Positions 1-9,522 of a stretch of 64,000 nucleotides of DNA are shown piece by piece. The stretch comes from Anderseniella sp963700895 (GTDB taxonomy: Bacteria > Pseudomonadota > Alphaproteobacteria > Rhizobiales > Aestuariivirgaceae): contig CAVOZI010000010.1 in the NCBI GenBank assembly GCA_963700895.1, forward strand, positions 49,033 to 113,032. Reading direction: 5' to 3'. Position 1 is the first letter of the stretch. Each line of letters begins with the position of its first letter. Under the pieces are notes generated by a model, which worked only from the letters and a program-made list of their open reading frames with translations, was not told the origin of the DNA and searched no databases. The translations under genes and the position numbers were made by a program.

Positions 1-3000
1 ACCATCGATGCCGCCGGCAACTGGACCTACACCGCCAGCAACACCCAGCCCGCCATTCAGCAGCTGAGCGAAGGCGTCACCCTGACCGACACCATCACCG
101 TATCGGCCATCGACGGCACAACCCATGACGTGACCGTCACCATCAGCGGCACTAATGACGCCGCAGTGATTGCCGGCGACGATCAGGCCAGCGTTACCGA
201 AGACGCCGGCAACCCAGACATCACCGATTCGGGCGTGCTCTTCGTGTCCGACGTCGACACCGGCGAGGCGGTGTTCACCGCCGGCACCAGCACCGGCACC
301 TATGGCTCGGTGACAATCGACGCCGCTGGCAACTGGACCTATGCCGCCGACACCAGCCAGACCACGATTCAGGCACTCGGCGTTGGCGCAACGCTGACTG
401 ATACGGTCACCGTCACCAGCATCGACGGCACGGCGCACCAGATCGACGTGGTCATCAATGGCGCCAACGATGCAGCTGTGATCGCCGGCACCGACACCGG
501 GAACGTCACCGAAGACGGCGGCGCAGCACAGACGGCCACCGGCGCCCTGACCATCAGCGACGTCGATACCGGTGAGGCAGTGTTTACGGCCGCTACCGCG
601 GCCGGCGCGTACGGCTCGGTCACCATTGATGCGGCCGGCAACTGGACCTACGCCCTCGACAATGCCAACCCTGCGGTTCAGGCACTGGCTGCCGGGGCGA
701 TGATGAATGATGTGGTCACCGTCACCAGCATCGACGGCACCACGCACGACATAACCATCACCATCACCGGCTCCAACGATGCTTCGATGATTGGCGGGGC
801 AACCCAGCCCAACGTGCTCGAGGACGACACGGAGCCGATCATCATTCCCGAAGACCCGCTGCTGCCTGCCCCGCCCCCGAACGTCGACATCACCGACAGC
901 GGCATCCTGACCGTTACCGACATCGATAGTGGCGAGGCAAGCTTCGTCGCCGCCACCATTGCCGGCGCCTATGGCGTGCTCACCATCGATGCGGCAGGCA
1001 ACTGGACCTATACCGCCGACACGACCCAGCTCGTCATCCAGCAGCTGGGCACCGGCGAGACGCTGACCGATACGATCACTATTTCGACGGCAGACGGCAC
1101 CACGCACCAGATCGGCGCGGTCATCACCGGCGTCAATGATGCCCCCGTCGGCGTCTATGATCCCACCGGGGAAGTAAGCAACACCGTAGACACGCTGATC
1201 CTGATCTCCAACCTGCTTGCCAACGATACCGACGTCGAAGGTGACAGCTTCACGCTGACCGGAATCGAGGGGCAGGCCGTATCTCCCGTCGGCCAGGTCA
1301 GCGTAAGCCACGGCACCATTACCATGTCGTTGGACGGCACCACGCTGATCTTCTCGCCCGAGATCGGTTATGTCGGCCCGACCAGCTTCACCTACACGGT
1401 GAGCGATGGCGAGACCGCCGGCACCGGCACGGTCGCCTTGCAGCTCTCCGCCCAGGCCATCGACGACGACTTGACCATCGCTGAAGATGGCTCCGGCACC
1501 ATCGATGTGCTGCAGAATGACGGCATTGTGCCGGAAACGGTAACGTCGTTCGTCATCAACTCCCGGCCCGCCAACGGTACGGTCGTCATCAACCCGGACA
1601 ACACCGTCACCTACACCCCGGATGCCGACTACAACGGACCGGACCAGTTCACCTACGAATTCACCGGCATGCAGCAGGGGCTGCAATTCCAGTTCTTCGA
1701 CACGGTGCCGAACAACGACAGCGTGTTCAACATTCCCGGCGGCGGCGAAGACGCGACCGGCACCATCCAGAATTTCAACGTTCGCGCCTTGGCCCTGCAG
1801 TACCAGGGCAACGACGATACATACGCTGTGCGCTATGAAGGCAATCTCTATGTTGCCACGGCAGGCACCTATACGTTCCGCATCGGCTCGGACGATGGTA
1901 GCGCCCTGCGCATCGACAGCAGCACGGTGGTCAACAATGACGGCCTGCACGCCTACCAGGTGCGCAGCGGCAACGTCTTCCTGACAGCCGGTTATCACGA
2001 TCTCGAGATCCTTTATTTCGAGCGCACCGGTAGCGACAGCCTGACCGTAACCATCCAGGGCCCCGACACGGCTGGCCTAAAGACCAGCCTGTTTGCCTCC
2101 GGCATGGTGGGTCACTCGATGCGCACCGATACGGCAACGGTGGACGTGACCGTCACCCCGGTTGCAGACGCGGCAGTGATCGGCGGCACGGACACCGGCA
2201 GCATTACCGAGGACAGCGGACCCTCTACGCTGGTGGCGAGCGGCGTACTGACCATCAGCGACGTCGACAGCCCGTCTCAGGAAGCCTTCGTCGCTGGCAT
2301 AACCGGCGGTTCCTATGGCAACCTGACAATCGATGCGCTTGGCAACTGGACTTACGAGGCGCTCAACGATCACCCGGCAATCAACGCCCTGGTGAGCGGC
2401 CAGACCCTGACCGAAACAATCACGGTTTCATCGCTCGATGCCACCACCCACCAGGTAACCATAACCATCAACGGTGCGGACGATGCCGCCATCATTGGCG
2501 GCGTTGACGCAGGCGCTGTCCAGGAAGACGGCGGCGCCAGCCAGGTTGCCTCCGGCACCCTTACCATCACTGATCCCGACGCAGGCCAGGCAACCTTCAC
2601 TGCCGAAACCATCGCCACGGCCCATGGCAGCCTTGTCATCGACGCCGCCGGCAACTGGACCTTCACGCTGGACAATGCCGCACCGGCGGTTCAGGCACTG
2701 CCCGGCGGCGCAACGGTTGAAGAACAGGTCACCGTTACCTCGGCCGACGGCACGTCTCATGTCATCACTGTGAGAATAACCGGCACCAACGATGCAGCCA
2801 TCATCTCCGGCGCCGATACGGCGAGCGTCACCGAGGATGCCAACCCTGCAACCCTGACTGCATCCGGATCGCTGTCGGTGAGCGACGTAGACACCGGCGA
2901 AGCAGCCTTTACTCCGGCAACGGTCAACAGCGCCTATGGAGCAGTCACCATCGATGCCGCTGGCAACTGGACCTACGTCGCTGACAACGCGCAAGACGTC

Positions 3001-4764
3001 ATCCAGCAGCTTGCCGCAGGCGCCACCCTCACCGACGTGATCACCGTCAGTTCGGTTGACGGCACCACGCACGATGTCTCCATCACCATCAATGGCGCAA
3101 ATGACGGCCCGGTGCTCACGGCCGATATAATGGGAGTAGGCGAAGATGACACCCTGCCCGCTCCCGGCAACGTCATCGTCAACGATACCGACATCGACGG
3201 CGACACGCTCACCATTTCTGCGGTGAATGGCGAAACGCTCAATGTCGGCAGTACCGTCACCCTGACCTCGGGAGCGCTTGCAACTGTCAACGTCGACGGC
3301 TCCTACAGCTATGCCGTCAACGGCGCGTTCGAATATCTGGGCGCCGGCGAGACCGCCATCGACACCTTCGAGTACAGCGTATCCGACGGCAACGGCGGTG
3401 CGGACACCACCACGGTAACCGTAACCATCAACGGCGCCAACGACGCCGCCGTGGTCGGCGGTCAGGACACCGGCGTGGGCGACGCCGCATCCGCAGGTGC
3501 CGAAATCACCGTCACCGGCCAGCTCACCGTTGCCGATCCGGACCAGAACCAGTCCGGCTTTGCAGAAGGTATGACGGGCGGCGCCTACGGCAACCTGACC
3601 ATCGACGCAGCCGGCAACTGGACCTACACGGCCCTCACCGGCAGCCCGGCGATTGCAGCGCTCACCACCGGCGAAACGGTCACCGACACGATCACCGTCG
3701 CCACCATCGACGGCACCACCCACACCGTGACCATCACCCTGACCGGCGGCAACGAAGCCCCCGTCGCCTTCAACAACACGGCAAGCGTCTCGGAAGACGC
3801 CGTGGCGCCGCAGGCAGGCAACGTCATCCTCGACGACAATGGCTCCGGCCTCGACACCGATGCAGACGGCAACGTGCTGAGCGTCTCCAGCGTCAACGGC
3901 ACGCCGGTGCCGGGCAGCGGCGACGTCACTATCACCGGCCAGTACGGCACACTGGTGATCGCGGCCAGCGGCGCCTGGACCTACACGGTCAACAGCGTCG
4001 ACCCGTTCGTCGCAGGCCTTGCTGCCGACGAGACGCTGGCCGACACCTTCAGCTACACGGTCACGGACGGCATCGAGACGGCAACCGCCAGCCTTGCCGT
4101 AACCATCAACGGCGTCACGGAAGCTGATCAGGCCTGGTCGGGTGATGAGGCTGCCAACATCATCCATGCCGCAGGCGGCAACGACCTTGTCGATGCCTAT
4201 GGCGGCGACGACGTCATCCATGGCCATGGCGGCAATGACGGCCTCAATGGCGGGGCCGGCAACGACACCATTTATGGCGGCTCGGGCCTCGACTTCATCT
4301 ACGGCGATACCGGCACCGACTACCTCTATGGCGGGGCGGATACCGACGGCATCTTCGCCGGTGATGACGACGACTTCGCCTGGGGCGAAGACGGCGGCGA
4401 CTCGCTCGACGGCGGTTTCGGCAATGACGAACTGCACGGCGGAAACGGCGTTGACTGGCTCTACGGCTCGTTTGGCGATGACCGGCTGTACGGCGATGCC
4501 GATGGCGATGCTTTGTTTGGCCAGGAAGGCAACGACACGCTGTATGGCCGCACCGGCGGAGACTCGCTGGATGGTGGTGACGGCATCGACACCCTTTACG
4601 GCGAAGCTGGCGTCGACTGGATGTTCGGCGGCAACGACAACGACACCCTTTACGGCGGCGAGGATACCGACGCCCTGTTCGGCGAGGCCGGCGACGACAA
4701 CCTCTATGGCGGTGACGGCGGTGACTCCCTGGACGGCGGCATCGGCAACGACAAGGTTTGGTGA
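1..4764 (+). CDS. VCBS/PA14/RTX giant secreted or surface protein, 5' end outside window, frameshifted near 3' end
   Basis: The reading frame is open from the first base, so the start lies upstream. At least nine repeat units carry the core A-G-N-W-T-Y or a close variant (near nt 16, 316, 630, 985, 2335, 2650, 2955, 3605, 3965), with T-I-D-A before it and D-G-T-T-H after it, as in VCBS repeats. Cadherin-like linkers (N-D-T-D-x-D-G-D) lie near nt 1215 and 3180. A PA14-like carbohydrate-binding module (G-T-Y-T-F-R-I-G-S-D-D-G-S) spans about nt 1675-2085. From nt 4190 acidic Gly/Asp nonapeptides of RTX type begin; they bind calcium and fold after type I secretion. The frame ends at a TGA (4762-4764) in the middle of an RTX unit and continues in the next frame. 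The role is probably adhesion or biofilm matrix; family assignment is firm, substrate unknown. Confidence 0.9.
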   Translation, partial: TIDAAGNWTYTASNTQPAIQQLSEGVTLTDTITVSAIDGTTHDVTVTISGTNDAAVIAGDDQASVTEDAGNPDITDSGVLFVSDVDTGEAVFTAGTSTGTYGSVTIDAAGNWTYAADTSQTTIQALGVGATLTDTVTVTSIDGTAHQIDVVINGANDAAVIAGTDTGNVTEDGGAAQTATGALTISDVDTGEAVFTAATAAGAYGSVTIDAAGNWTYALDNANPAVQALAAGAMMNDVVTVTSIDGTTHDITITITGSNDASMIGGATQPNVLEDDTEPIIIPEDPLLPAPPPNVDITDSGILTVTDIDSGEASFVAATIAGAYGVLTIDAAGNWTYTADTTQLVIQQLGTGETLTDTITISTADGTTHQIGAVITGVNDAPVGVYDPTGEVSNTVDTLILISNLLANDTDVEGDSFTLTGIEGQAVSPVGQVSVSHGTITMSLDGTTLIFSPEIGYVGPTSFTYTVSDGETAGTGTVALQLSAQAIDDDLTIAEDGSGTIDVLQNDGIVPETVTSFVINSRPANGTVVINPDNTVTYTPDADYNGPDQFTYEFTGMQQGLQFQFFDTVPNNDSVFNIPGGGEDATGTIQNFNVRALALQYQGNDDTYAVRYEGNLYVATAGTYTFRIGSDDGSALRIDSSTVVNNDGLHAYQVRSGNVFLTAGYHDLEILYFERTGSDSLTVTIQGPDTAGLKTSLFASGMVGHSMRTDTATVDVTVTPVADAAVIGGTDTGSITEDSGPSTLVASGVLTISDVDSPSQEAFVAGITGGSYGNLTIDALGNWTYEALNDHPAINALVSGQTLTETITVSSLDATTHQVTITINGADDAAIIGGVDAGAVQEDGGASQVASGTLTITDPDAGQATFTAETIATAHGSLVIDAAGNWTFTLDNAAPAVQALPGGATVEEQVTVTSADGTSHVITVRITGTNDAAIISGADTASVTEDANPATLTASGSLSVSDVDTGEAAFTPATVNSAYGAVTIDAAGNWTYVADNAQDVIQQLAAGATLTDVITVSSVDGTTHDVSITINGANDGPVLTADIMGVGEDDTLPAPGNVIVNDTDIDGDTLTISAVNGETLNVGSTVTLTSGALATVNVDGSYSYAVNGAFEYLGAGETAIDTFEYSVSDGNGGADTTTVTVTINGANDAAVVGGQDTGVGDAASAGAEITVTGQLTVADPDQNQSGFAEGMTGGAYGNLTIDAAGNWTYTALTGSPAIAALTTGETVTDTITVATIDGTTHTVTITLTGGNEAPVAFNNTASVSEDAVAPQAGNVILDDNGSGLDTDADGNVLSVSSVNGTPVPGSGDVTITGQYGTLVIAASGAWTYTVNSVDPFVAGLAADETLADTFSYTVTDGIETATASLAVTINGVTEADQAWSGDEAANIIHAAGGNDLVDAYGGDDVIHGHGGNDGLNGGAGNDTIYGGSGLDFIYGDTGTDYLYGGADTDGIFAGDDDDFAWGEDGGDSLDGGFGNDELHGGNGVDWLYGSFGDDRLYGDADGDALFGQEGNDTLYGRTGGDSLDGGDGIDTLYGEAGVDWMFGGNDNDTLYGGEDTDALFGEAGDDNLYGGDGGDSLDGGIGNDKVW

Positions 4765-5290
4765 GGCCGGCGTCGACTGGCTGTTCGGCGGCGACGGCAA
4801 TGACTTGCTGGTCGGCGGCGGTGACACCGACGTGCTGTTTGGCAATGACGGCGACGACCGGCTGCAGGGCGGCGAGGTTGGCGACTCGCTCGACGGCGGG
4901 GCCGGCAATGACATCCTCGACGGCGGCGAAGGCGTTGACGTACTCTACGGCGACACCGGCGCGGACATCTTCTTCGTGTTCAACCAGGCCCAGGGCGGCG
5001 ACGTCATCCGCGACTTCTTCACCGGCGAGGACAGGCTCTATGTTGACCCGCTCGGCATGGGGTTGGACGCCTCATACTCGGGCCAGATCTCGGCCAGCAT
5101 GTTCTCCTCCGGCGAAGGCTTGCCGGCCACGCTGGGCACCGGACCGCAGTTCTATCTCGAGACCGGCGGCCAGGGCCTGTGGTTCGACCCCACCGGCGAA
5201 GGCACCGGCGACATGTTCATCGTCGCAGGCTTCAAGACCGGTGTCCCGCAATGGTCGGACATCTGGTTCGAGAATCCTTGGCTGACATAA
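4757..5290 (+). pseudogene. C-terminal part of the RTX protein, displaced by a frameshift
   Basis: This frame continues the RTX repeats without loss (F-G-E-A-G-V-D-W-L-F-G-G, then several G-G-x-G-N-D units) and ends in a non-repetitive C-terminal domain of about 110 residues starting near D-I-F-F-V-F-N. That domain is typical for the region carrying the uncleaved type I secretion signal. Comparison with neighbouring repeats suggests two bases are missing near nt 4756: G-N-D-K-V should be followed directly by F-G-E-A-G. Without frame restoration the protein would lack its secretion signal. It may be a true mutation or an assembly error, because the sequence on both sides is well conserved. Confidence 0.8.
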
Positions 5291-5416
5291 AATCTGTAGT
5301 TGAGCTTACCTAAGATAAAGTATCGCAACCCATGGTGGGCAATTCATCCCCACTCTGTTAACTCCCCCAGACCCTTCAGCCAGACGTAAGCCAGCAGTCA
5401 ACGGGGCGGGAAAATC

Positions 5417-6544
5417 ATGAAACATCGTTGCCTCGTCGCGTTCGGAACGCGGCCGGAAGCAATCAAGATGGCACCCCTCATCCACGCATTGCGCCGCTCG
5501 CCTGCCGTGGACCCGGTCGTGTGTGTGACGGCGCAGCATCGCGAGATGCTGGATTCGGTGCTCGACCTGTTCGACATCAAGCCCGACCGCGATCTTTCCA
5601 TCATGCGGCCGGACCAGTCCCTCAACGCCCTGCTGGCGCGCGCAATCGCCTCGCTCGACGAGGCCATGGCCGAAATCAGGCCGGACCTGGTGCTGGTGCA
5701 AGGCGACACTGCCACCGCACTGGCGGGCGCCATTGCCGCCTTCATGCGCCGCGTACCGGTCGGGCATGTTGAGGCGGGCTTGCGCACTGGCTCGCTGGAC
5801 CACCCCTGGCCGGAAGAGGCAAACCGGCGGATGATCTCCGTGGTGACCACGCGGCATTACGCACCCACGCAATCGTCTGTCGACAACCTGCTGCGCGAGG
5901 GCACCGACCCCGCCACCGTGCTCAACACCGGCAACACCGTCATCGATGCCCTGCTGTCGATATCGGCGCGGCTGGACGAGGACAGCAACTGGGCGCGTGA
6001 AGTTGCGTCGAAGTTGCCAGCGGTCAGACCGGACAAGCGCCTTATCCTGGTCACCGGCCACCGCCGCGAGAGTTTCGGTGAGGGCTTCGAAAACATCTGC
6101 AAGGCACTTGCACGGATTTTGGAGCGTCCGGATGTCGAGATCGTCTATCCGGTCCACCTCAATCCCAACGTTCAGACCATCGTGCACGAACGGCTGGCGC
6201 GCTTGGGGAACGTCCAACTCATACCGCCGGTAGACTATGCGACGATCGTGATGTTGATGAAGCGGGCCCACCTAATCCTGACCGATTCCGGCGGCATCCA
6301 GGAAGAAGCACCTGCACTGGGCAAGCCGGTGCTTGTCATGCGCCAGACCAGCGAGCGCATGGAGGCGGTGGCAGCTGGTGTCGCCGAACTCGTCTCGACA
6401 GACCCCGAACGCATCGTCCGCGCCACGTATCGCTTGCTCGATGACGCCGCCCACTACAAGGCCATGGCCAATGCCGTCAGCCCGTTCGGTGACGGCAAGG
6501 CCAGCGAACGCATCGTCGCCGATATCGAGCAGATGTTCGCCTGA
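5417..6544 (+). CDS. wecB: UDP-N-acetylglucosamine 2-epimerase (non-hydrolysing)
   Basis: This cytoplasmic enzyme interconverts UDP-GlcNAc and UDP-ManNAc, feeding ManNAc or ManNAcA into surface glycans. The 375 residues match the usual length. Family motifs are present in order: F-G-T-R-P-E-A-I-K at residue 9, V-Q-G-D-T-A-T near 94, G-H-V-E-A-G-L-R-T near 115, P-E-E-A-N-R-R, G-H-R-R-E-S-F-G, and D-S-G-G-I-Q-E-E-A-P, the UDP-binding region near residue 290. The start is the ATG after a GGGGCGGG stretch. It stands alone on the plus strand and converges with the polysaccharide operon that follows, with only nine bases between the two stop codons. A link to that operon is plausible but not shown. 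Confidence 0.95.
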   Translation: MKHRCLVAFGTRPEAIKMAPLIHALRRSPAVDPVVCVTAQHREMLDSVLDLFDIKPDRDLSIMRPDQSLNALLARAIASLDEAMAEIRPDLVLVQGDTATALAGAIAAFMRRVPVGHVEAGLRTGSLDHPWPEEANRRMISVVTTRHYAPTQSSVDNLLREGTDPATVLNTGNTVIDALLSISARLDEDSNWAREVASKLPAVRPDKRLILVTGHRRESFGEGFENICKALARILERPDVEIVYPVHLNPNVQTIVHERLARLGNVQLIPPVDYATIVMLMKRAHLILTDSGGIQEEAPALGKPVLVMRQTSERMEAVAAGVAELVSTDPERIVRATYRLLDDAAHYKAMANAVSPFGDGKASERIVADIEQMFA

Positions 6545-6553
6545 CCAGCCGTC

Positions 6554-7171
6554 TCAGCGCGACGACACGAACAGCTTGCAGGCCATCATCAAGTGGATGC
6601 CGAAAGCGGCGAACGCATAGGTCACGAACAGCGCAAACATGCCGCTCGCCCCCGGCATCGCCGGCAGCAGCAATCCCAGCGCCGTGAATGCGAGCACCTT
6701 GACGGTAAACGAGCCTGCAACCGACACCATGAAGGCAACAGGATCATAGTCCTTGATGAGCACCATCACCAGGAAGGTGAACATCAGGATGTACGAGAAG
6801 GTGTTCACGGTTCTGGAATAGACCTTCGACATGTTGTAGGCCTCGAGCCCGAACACCAGGTCGAAAGACGCGCAAACCACCATCAGGCCCGACAGGAACA
6901 TAGCGAACGGCGCATAGTTGGAGGCTGAAGCGCGGAACCTGAACCAGACGTAGGTCAGCAGGCCAAGCAGCATGAAGGCCAGTATCGTAGCCCTGTTGTC
7001 CGCAACCGGCTCCGCCAGCTGGCAATTCACTCCAACAACTTCACTCACACAATCCAGTCCGGCGAATTGTTGCGACAGCCGGGCCATGCCAAGGTCACTC
7101 AGCATCGCCACAATGGTGGTTGTCGCCACGAAAGTGGTGCTGAGCAGGATGCGCGGAACATCAAGCCGCAT
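6554..7171 (-). CDS. polytopic membrane protein of the exopolysaccharide operon
   Basis: I do not recognise this family. The 205-residue product starts at ATG 7171, inside the last codons of the preceding gene (sequence ATGCGGCTTGA carries both start and stop), so translation is probably coupled. About six hydrophobic segments are visible, near residues 5-24, 57-75, 82-105, 117-136, 140-168 and 172-196. The loop between the first two holds two cysteines (L-D-C-V and V-N-C-Q) that could form a periplasmic disulfide. As the last gene of an operon with a GT2 synthase and an outer-membrane barrel, it may help polymer translocation or anchoring; this is inferred from position only. Confidence 0.75.
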   Translation of the reverse strand: MRLDVPRILLSTTFVATTTIVAMLSDLGMARLSQQFAGLDCVSEVVGVNCQLAEPVADNRATILAFMLLGLLTYVWFRFRASASNYAPFAMFLSGLMVVCASFDLVFGLEAYNMSKVYSRTVNTFSYILMFTFLVMVLIKDYDPVAFMVSVAGSFTVKVLAFTALGLLLPAMPGASGMFALFVTYAFAAFGIHLMMACKLFVSSR

Positions 7172-8192
7172 GCCGCAGTCCCTCCTGCTCGCTGGCAACC
7201 AGCGTGCCGCTGCCGGCAACGATACCCTTGAGTCGAAGCTGCCGCGCCACGACGCACACGGCATGGCGCTGGGGATGACCGGCCACCAGAAAACTGCTCG
7301 AACGCAATTGTCCCTTGACCACTACATCCGACATGAACACGCAGCCTTCCGGCGCGTCCAGGTCGCCGTTAACCACCACCGGTCCGAGAAACACCACCGG
7401 CCCGGTGAGCTTCATCGAACCATAGATCTTCACCGCACCGTGAATGGTCACATCCCGACCGATCACGATGTCGCCGCCACAGACGATATTCTCGGTAATG
7501 ATCGAGAGGCTGGCAATTTCATTGGTGGACCGGCTGCCCATGTGCCGGGCCTGATCCGCGCTGTAGCGGCGGAACCCGAAGGCCTTCTGTGCAACGGCGG
7601 GGATCGGTTGCATGTTGAACCGGTAGGAAAAGCCCGACACGCGGGTGACGCGGATATCGGGGCAAAGTATCTCCACATCCCCATTGGCCAGCAGGCCGTC
7701 GGCTTCAATGCGCGAGGCCTGAACCCGCAGGTTGCCGCGGGCAACGATCATTCGCGACTGGATGCCGGCAGCACCCGTGACCGATACATCGGCGCCATAG
7801 ACGTAAGGCACCTGTCCCACCCGCTCCAGCGTCACGTCATGGGCTGACGCGATGGAGATTTCCTCGTCCGGTGACTGCGTTTGCAGCCGTAGCGGGTTCA
7901 TCGCAATGGCCACGTTCAACAGCCGGTCGGAGAGTTGCAGCTTGGTAAGTTGCACCGACGCATCCGGACGGTTGCCCGCGGGAGGAACCGGCAACTTCGC
8001 CATCTGCCGCTTCAGGAACTGGTGGTGGAACTCCGGGTTGAAACAGACCGGATCATCGAGATTGAATGCCAGCAAGGTGTCGCGGCTGCCATAGCGATGC
8101 CCGTATACGGCGTAGGCCAGCAACACGGCACTTGCCAGGCAAAGGATATAGAGGGCCGGTTGCAACCCCGAAATGATCTCGAAGAACAGCAT
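7161..8192 (-). CDS. membrane-anchored beta-solenoid (bactofilin-like) protein
   Basis: The 343-residue product has one N-terminal transmembrane segment (about residues 13-30), a variable middle, and a C-terminal half made of short repeated turns rich in V, I, G and D (for example G-G-D-I-V-I-G-R-D-V-T-I-H-G near residue 240). Such turns are typical of polymer-forming cytoskeletal or left-handed beta-helix folds. Its start lies eight bases after the GT2 stop, and its end overlaps the next gene by eleven bases. It could scaffold the synthase or act on the growing chain. Assignment to bactofilins is tentative: the fold looks right but no diagnostic motif was found. Confidence 0.7.
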   Translation of the reverse strand: MLFFEIISGLQPALYILCLASAVLLAYAVYGHRYGSRDTLLAFNLDDPVCFNPEFHHQFLKRQMAKLPVPPAGNRPDASVQLTKLQLSDRLLNVAIAMNPLRLQTQSPDEEISIASAHDVTLERVGQVPYVYGADVSVTGAAGIQSRMIVARGNLRVQASRIEADGLLANGDVEILCPDIRVTRVSGFSYRFNMQPIPAVAQKAFGFRRYSADQARHMGSRSTNEIASLSIITENIVCGGDIVIGRDVTIHGAVKIYGSMKLTGPVVFLGPVVVNGDLDAPEGCVFMSDVVVKGQLRSSSFLVAGHPQRHAVCVVARQLRLKGIVAGSGTLVASEQEGLRHAA

Positions 8193-8200
8193 CAGCCCCC

Positions 8201-9481
8201 CTACGGCGTCCTGAAGCGGACGGTCTTGTCCCAGAGCATGCGGCTGCCGGCAAGCTTGTGGACGACGTTCATGTAGAAGGCCGAAACCGCCGCCAGCATC
8301 GAGATGCTCGACGACATGAATATGAAGGGCAGGGACAGGACCGATTCCGACTGGCCGTCCTTGTGCGCGCCCACCATGATCTGGAAGTAGGGGGAGAAAT
8401 TGCCGAACCCGATCATGAATGACAGGGCCGGCACCACCGACAGGTTGAATGGCGGATAGCTGAAGAACAGCGGATAGAAAAGCGACAGCACGAGACAGAC
8501 GATCGACAGCACCGGGAACACGTAGAACAGCAGGACGAGGGCCGCATCAAGCCGCCGGATCAGCGGTTGCCTCGTGCAGGCAAGGACCTTGAAGAAGTAG
8601 CGGAACAGGCATTCGTTGTGCCCGTAAGCCCAGCGGCGGACCTGCTTCATGCGGGTCGGCCATTGCTCGGGGCTCTCTTCGTAGCATGCCGCGTGGTTGA
8701 GATATTCCACCGTCCAGCCGTTGAGAAACAGCCGGTAGGTCAGGTCGGTGTCCTCGGCCAGAACGTCCTTGCGCCAGCCACCTACCTGGTTCAAGGCGGC
8801 CAACCTCACAGCGCCACAGGTGCCGCCGAACTGCGGCAGGAAATTGAGCAGCGACCGGGCCTGCTGGTCGACGACATAGCCGCCGCGGCGCTCGAGGTCG
8901 ATCAGCCTGGTCAGCATGTTGGTGTTGGTATTGTAAGGCACCACCCGTCCCATCGTCGCGCCAATCTCGGGATCAATGAAAGGAGCAACCAGCTGCTTGA
9001 TCAACGACGGTTCAGGCAGGTAGTCGGCATCGAAGAAGACCACAGTTTCCGACTCGAGGGTGGCAATCACTTCCTTGATGGCGGCGGGCTTGCCCGGCTC
9101 TGCACCTGGTTCGCGGTTATAGGCCCGGAAGCGGCGGTCCCGCGCTGCCCATTCAGCGGCAATGCGTCCGGTGGCATCCATTGACCGGTCGTTGATCACC
9201 ATGAAGGCGATCCGCTCGGCCGGGTAGTCGATCTTCGACATCGCCTTTAGACAACCGCCGATGACTTTCTCTTCGTTGTGCGCCGGGATGAGGATGGTCA
9301 CCGTCGGCCATTCAGACAGTTCCAGCTCCGCGTAGGCTGAACGGCGGGAAGTGAACAGCATGAACACCGACAGGACGAGCTGCCGCAAAACAAACAATGC
9401 AGTTACCAGCGTGGTCAGTGCGAACACGCCGAGAAACAGGCCTGCGGCCAACAGTTCGCCGATGTTCGAGACCGCACTCAA
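8201..9481 (-). CDS. processive family 2 glycosyltransferase (polysaccharide synthase)
   Basis: This inner-membrane enzyme would polymerise a beta-linked sugar from a nucleotide sugar and push the chain through its own membrane channel, as in the cellulose, hyaluronan and PNAG synthase families. The 426 residues show an N-terminal transmembrane helix (10-40), the GT-A start T-I-L-I-P-A-H-N-E-E near 62, D-A-D at 151-153, the catalytic region E-D-T-D near 243-246 and Q-V-R-R-W at 280-284, which marks processive enzymes. Three or four transmembrane helices follow. No PilZ domain is present. It is second of four genes, 41 bases after the barrel gene. The sugar cannot be told from sequence. Confidence 0.9.
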   Translation of the reverse strand: MSAVSNIGELLAAGLFLGVFALTTLVTALFVLRQLVLSVFMLFTSRRSAYAELELSEWPTVTILIPAHNEEKVIGGCLKAMSKIDYPAERIAFMVINDRSMDATGRIAAEWAARDRRFRAYNREPGAEPGKPAAIKEVIATLESETVVFFDADYLPEPSLIKQLVAPFIDPEIGATMGRVVPYNTNTNMLTRLIDLERRGGYVVDQQARSLLNFLPQFGGTCGAVRLAALNQVGGWRKDVLAEDTDLTYRLFLNGWTVEYLNHAACYEESPEQWPTRMKQVRRWAYGHNECLFRYFFKVLACTRQPLIRRLDAALVLLFYVFPVLSIVCLVLSLFYPLFFSYPPFNLSVVPALSFMIGFGNFSPYFQIMVGAHKDGQSESVLSLPFIFMSSSISMLAAVSAFYMNVVHKLAGSRMLWDKTVRFRTP

Positions 9482-9522
9482 CTACAGATACTCCCTGTCT
9501 GCTGCCTTTTCGGCCGGCGCCA

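Noticed and set aside
2428..4914. Very long minus-strand open frame (828 codons) antisense to the RTX gene
   Set aside because: It lies fully within the repetitive RTX/VCBS gene; the Val/Ala/Asp-rich product mirrors the repeat codons. It has no ribosome binding site and no domain.
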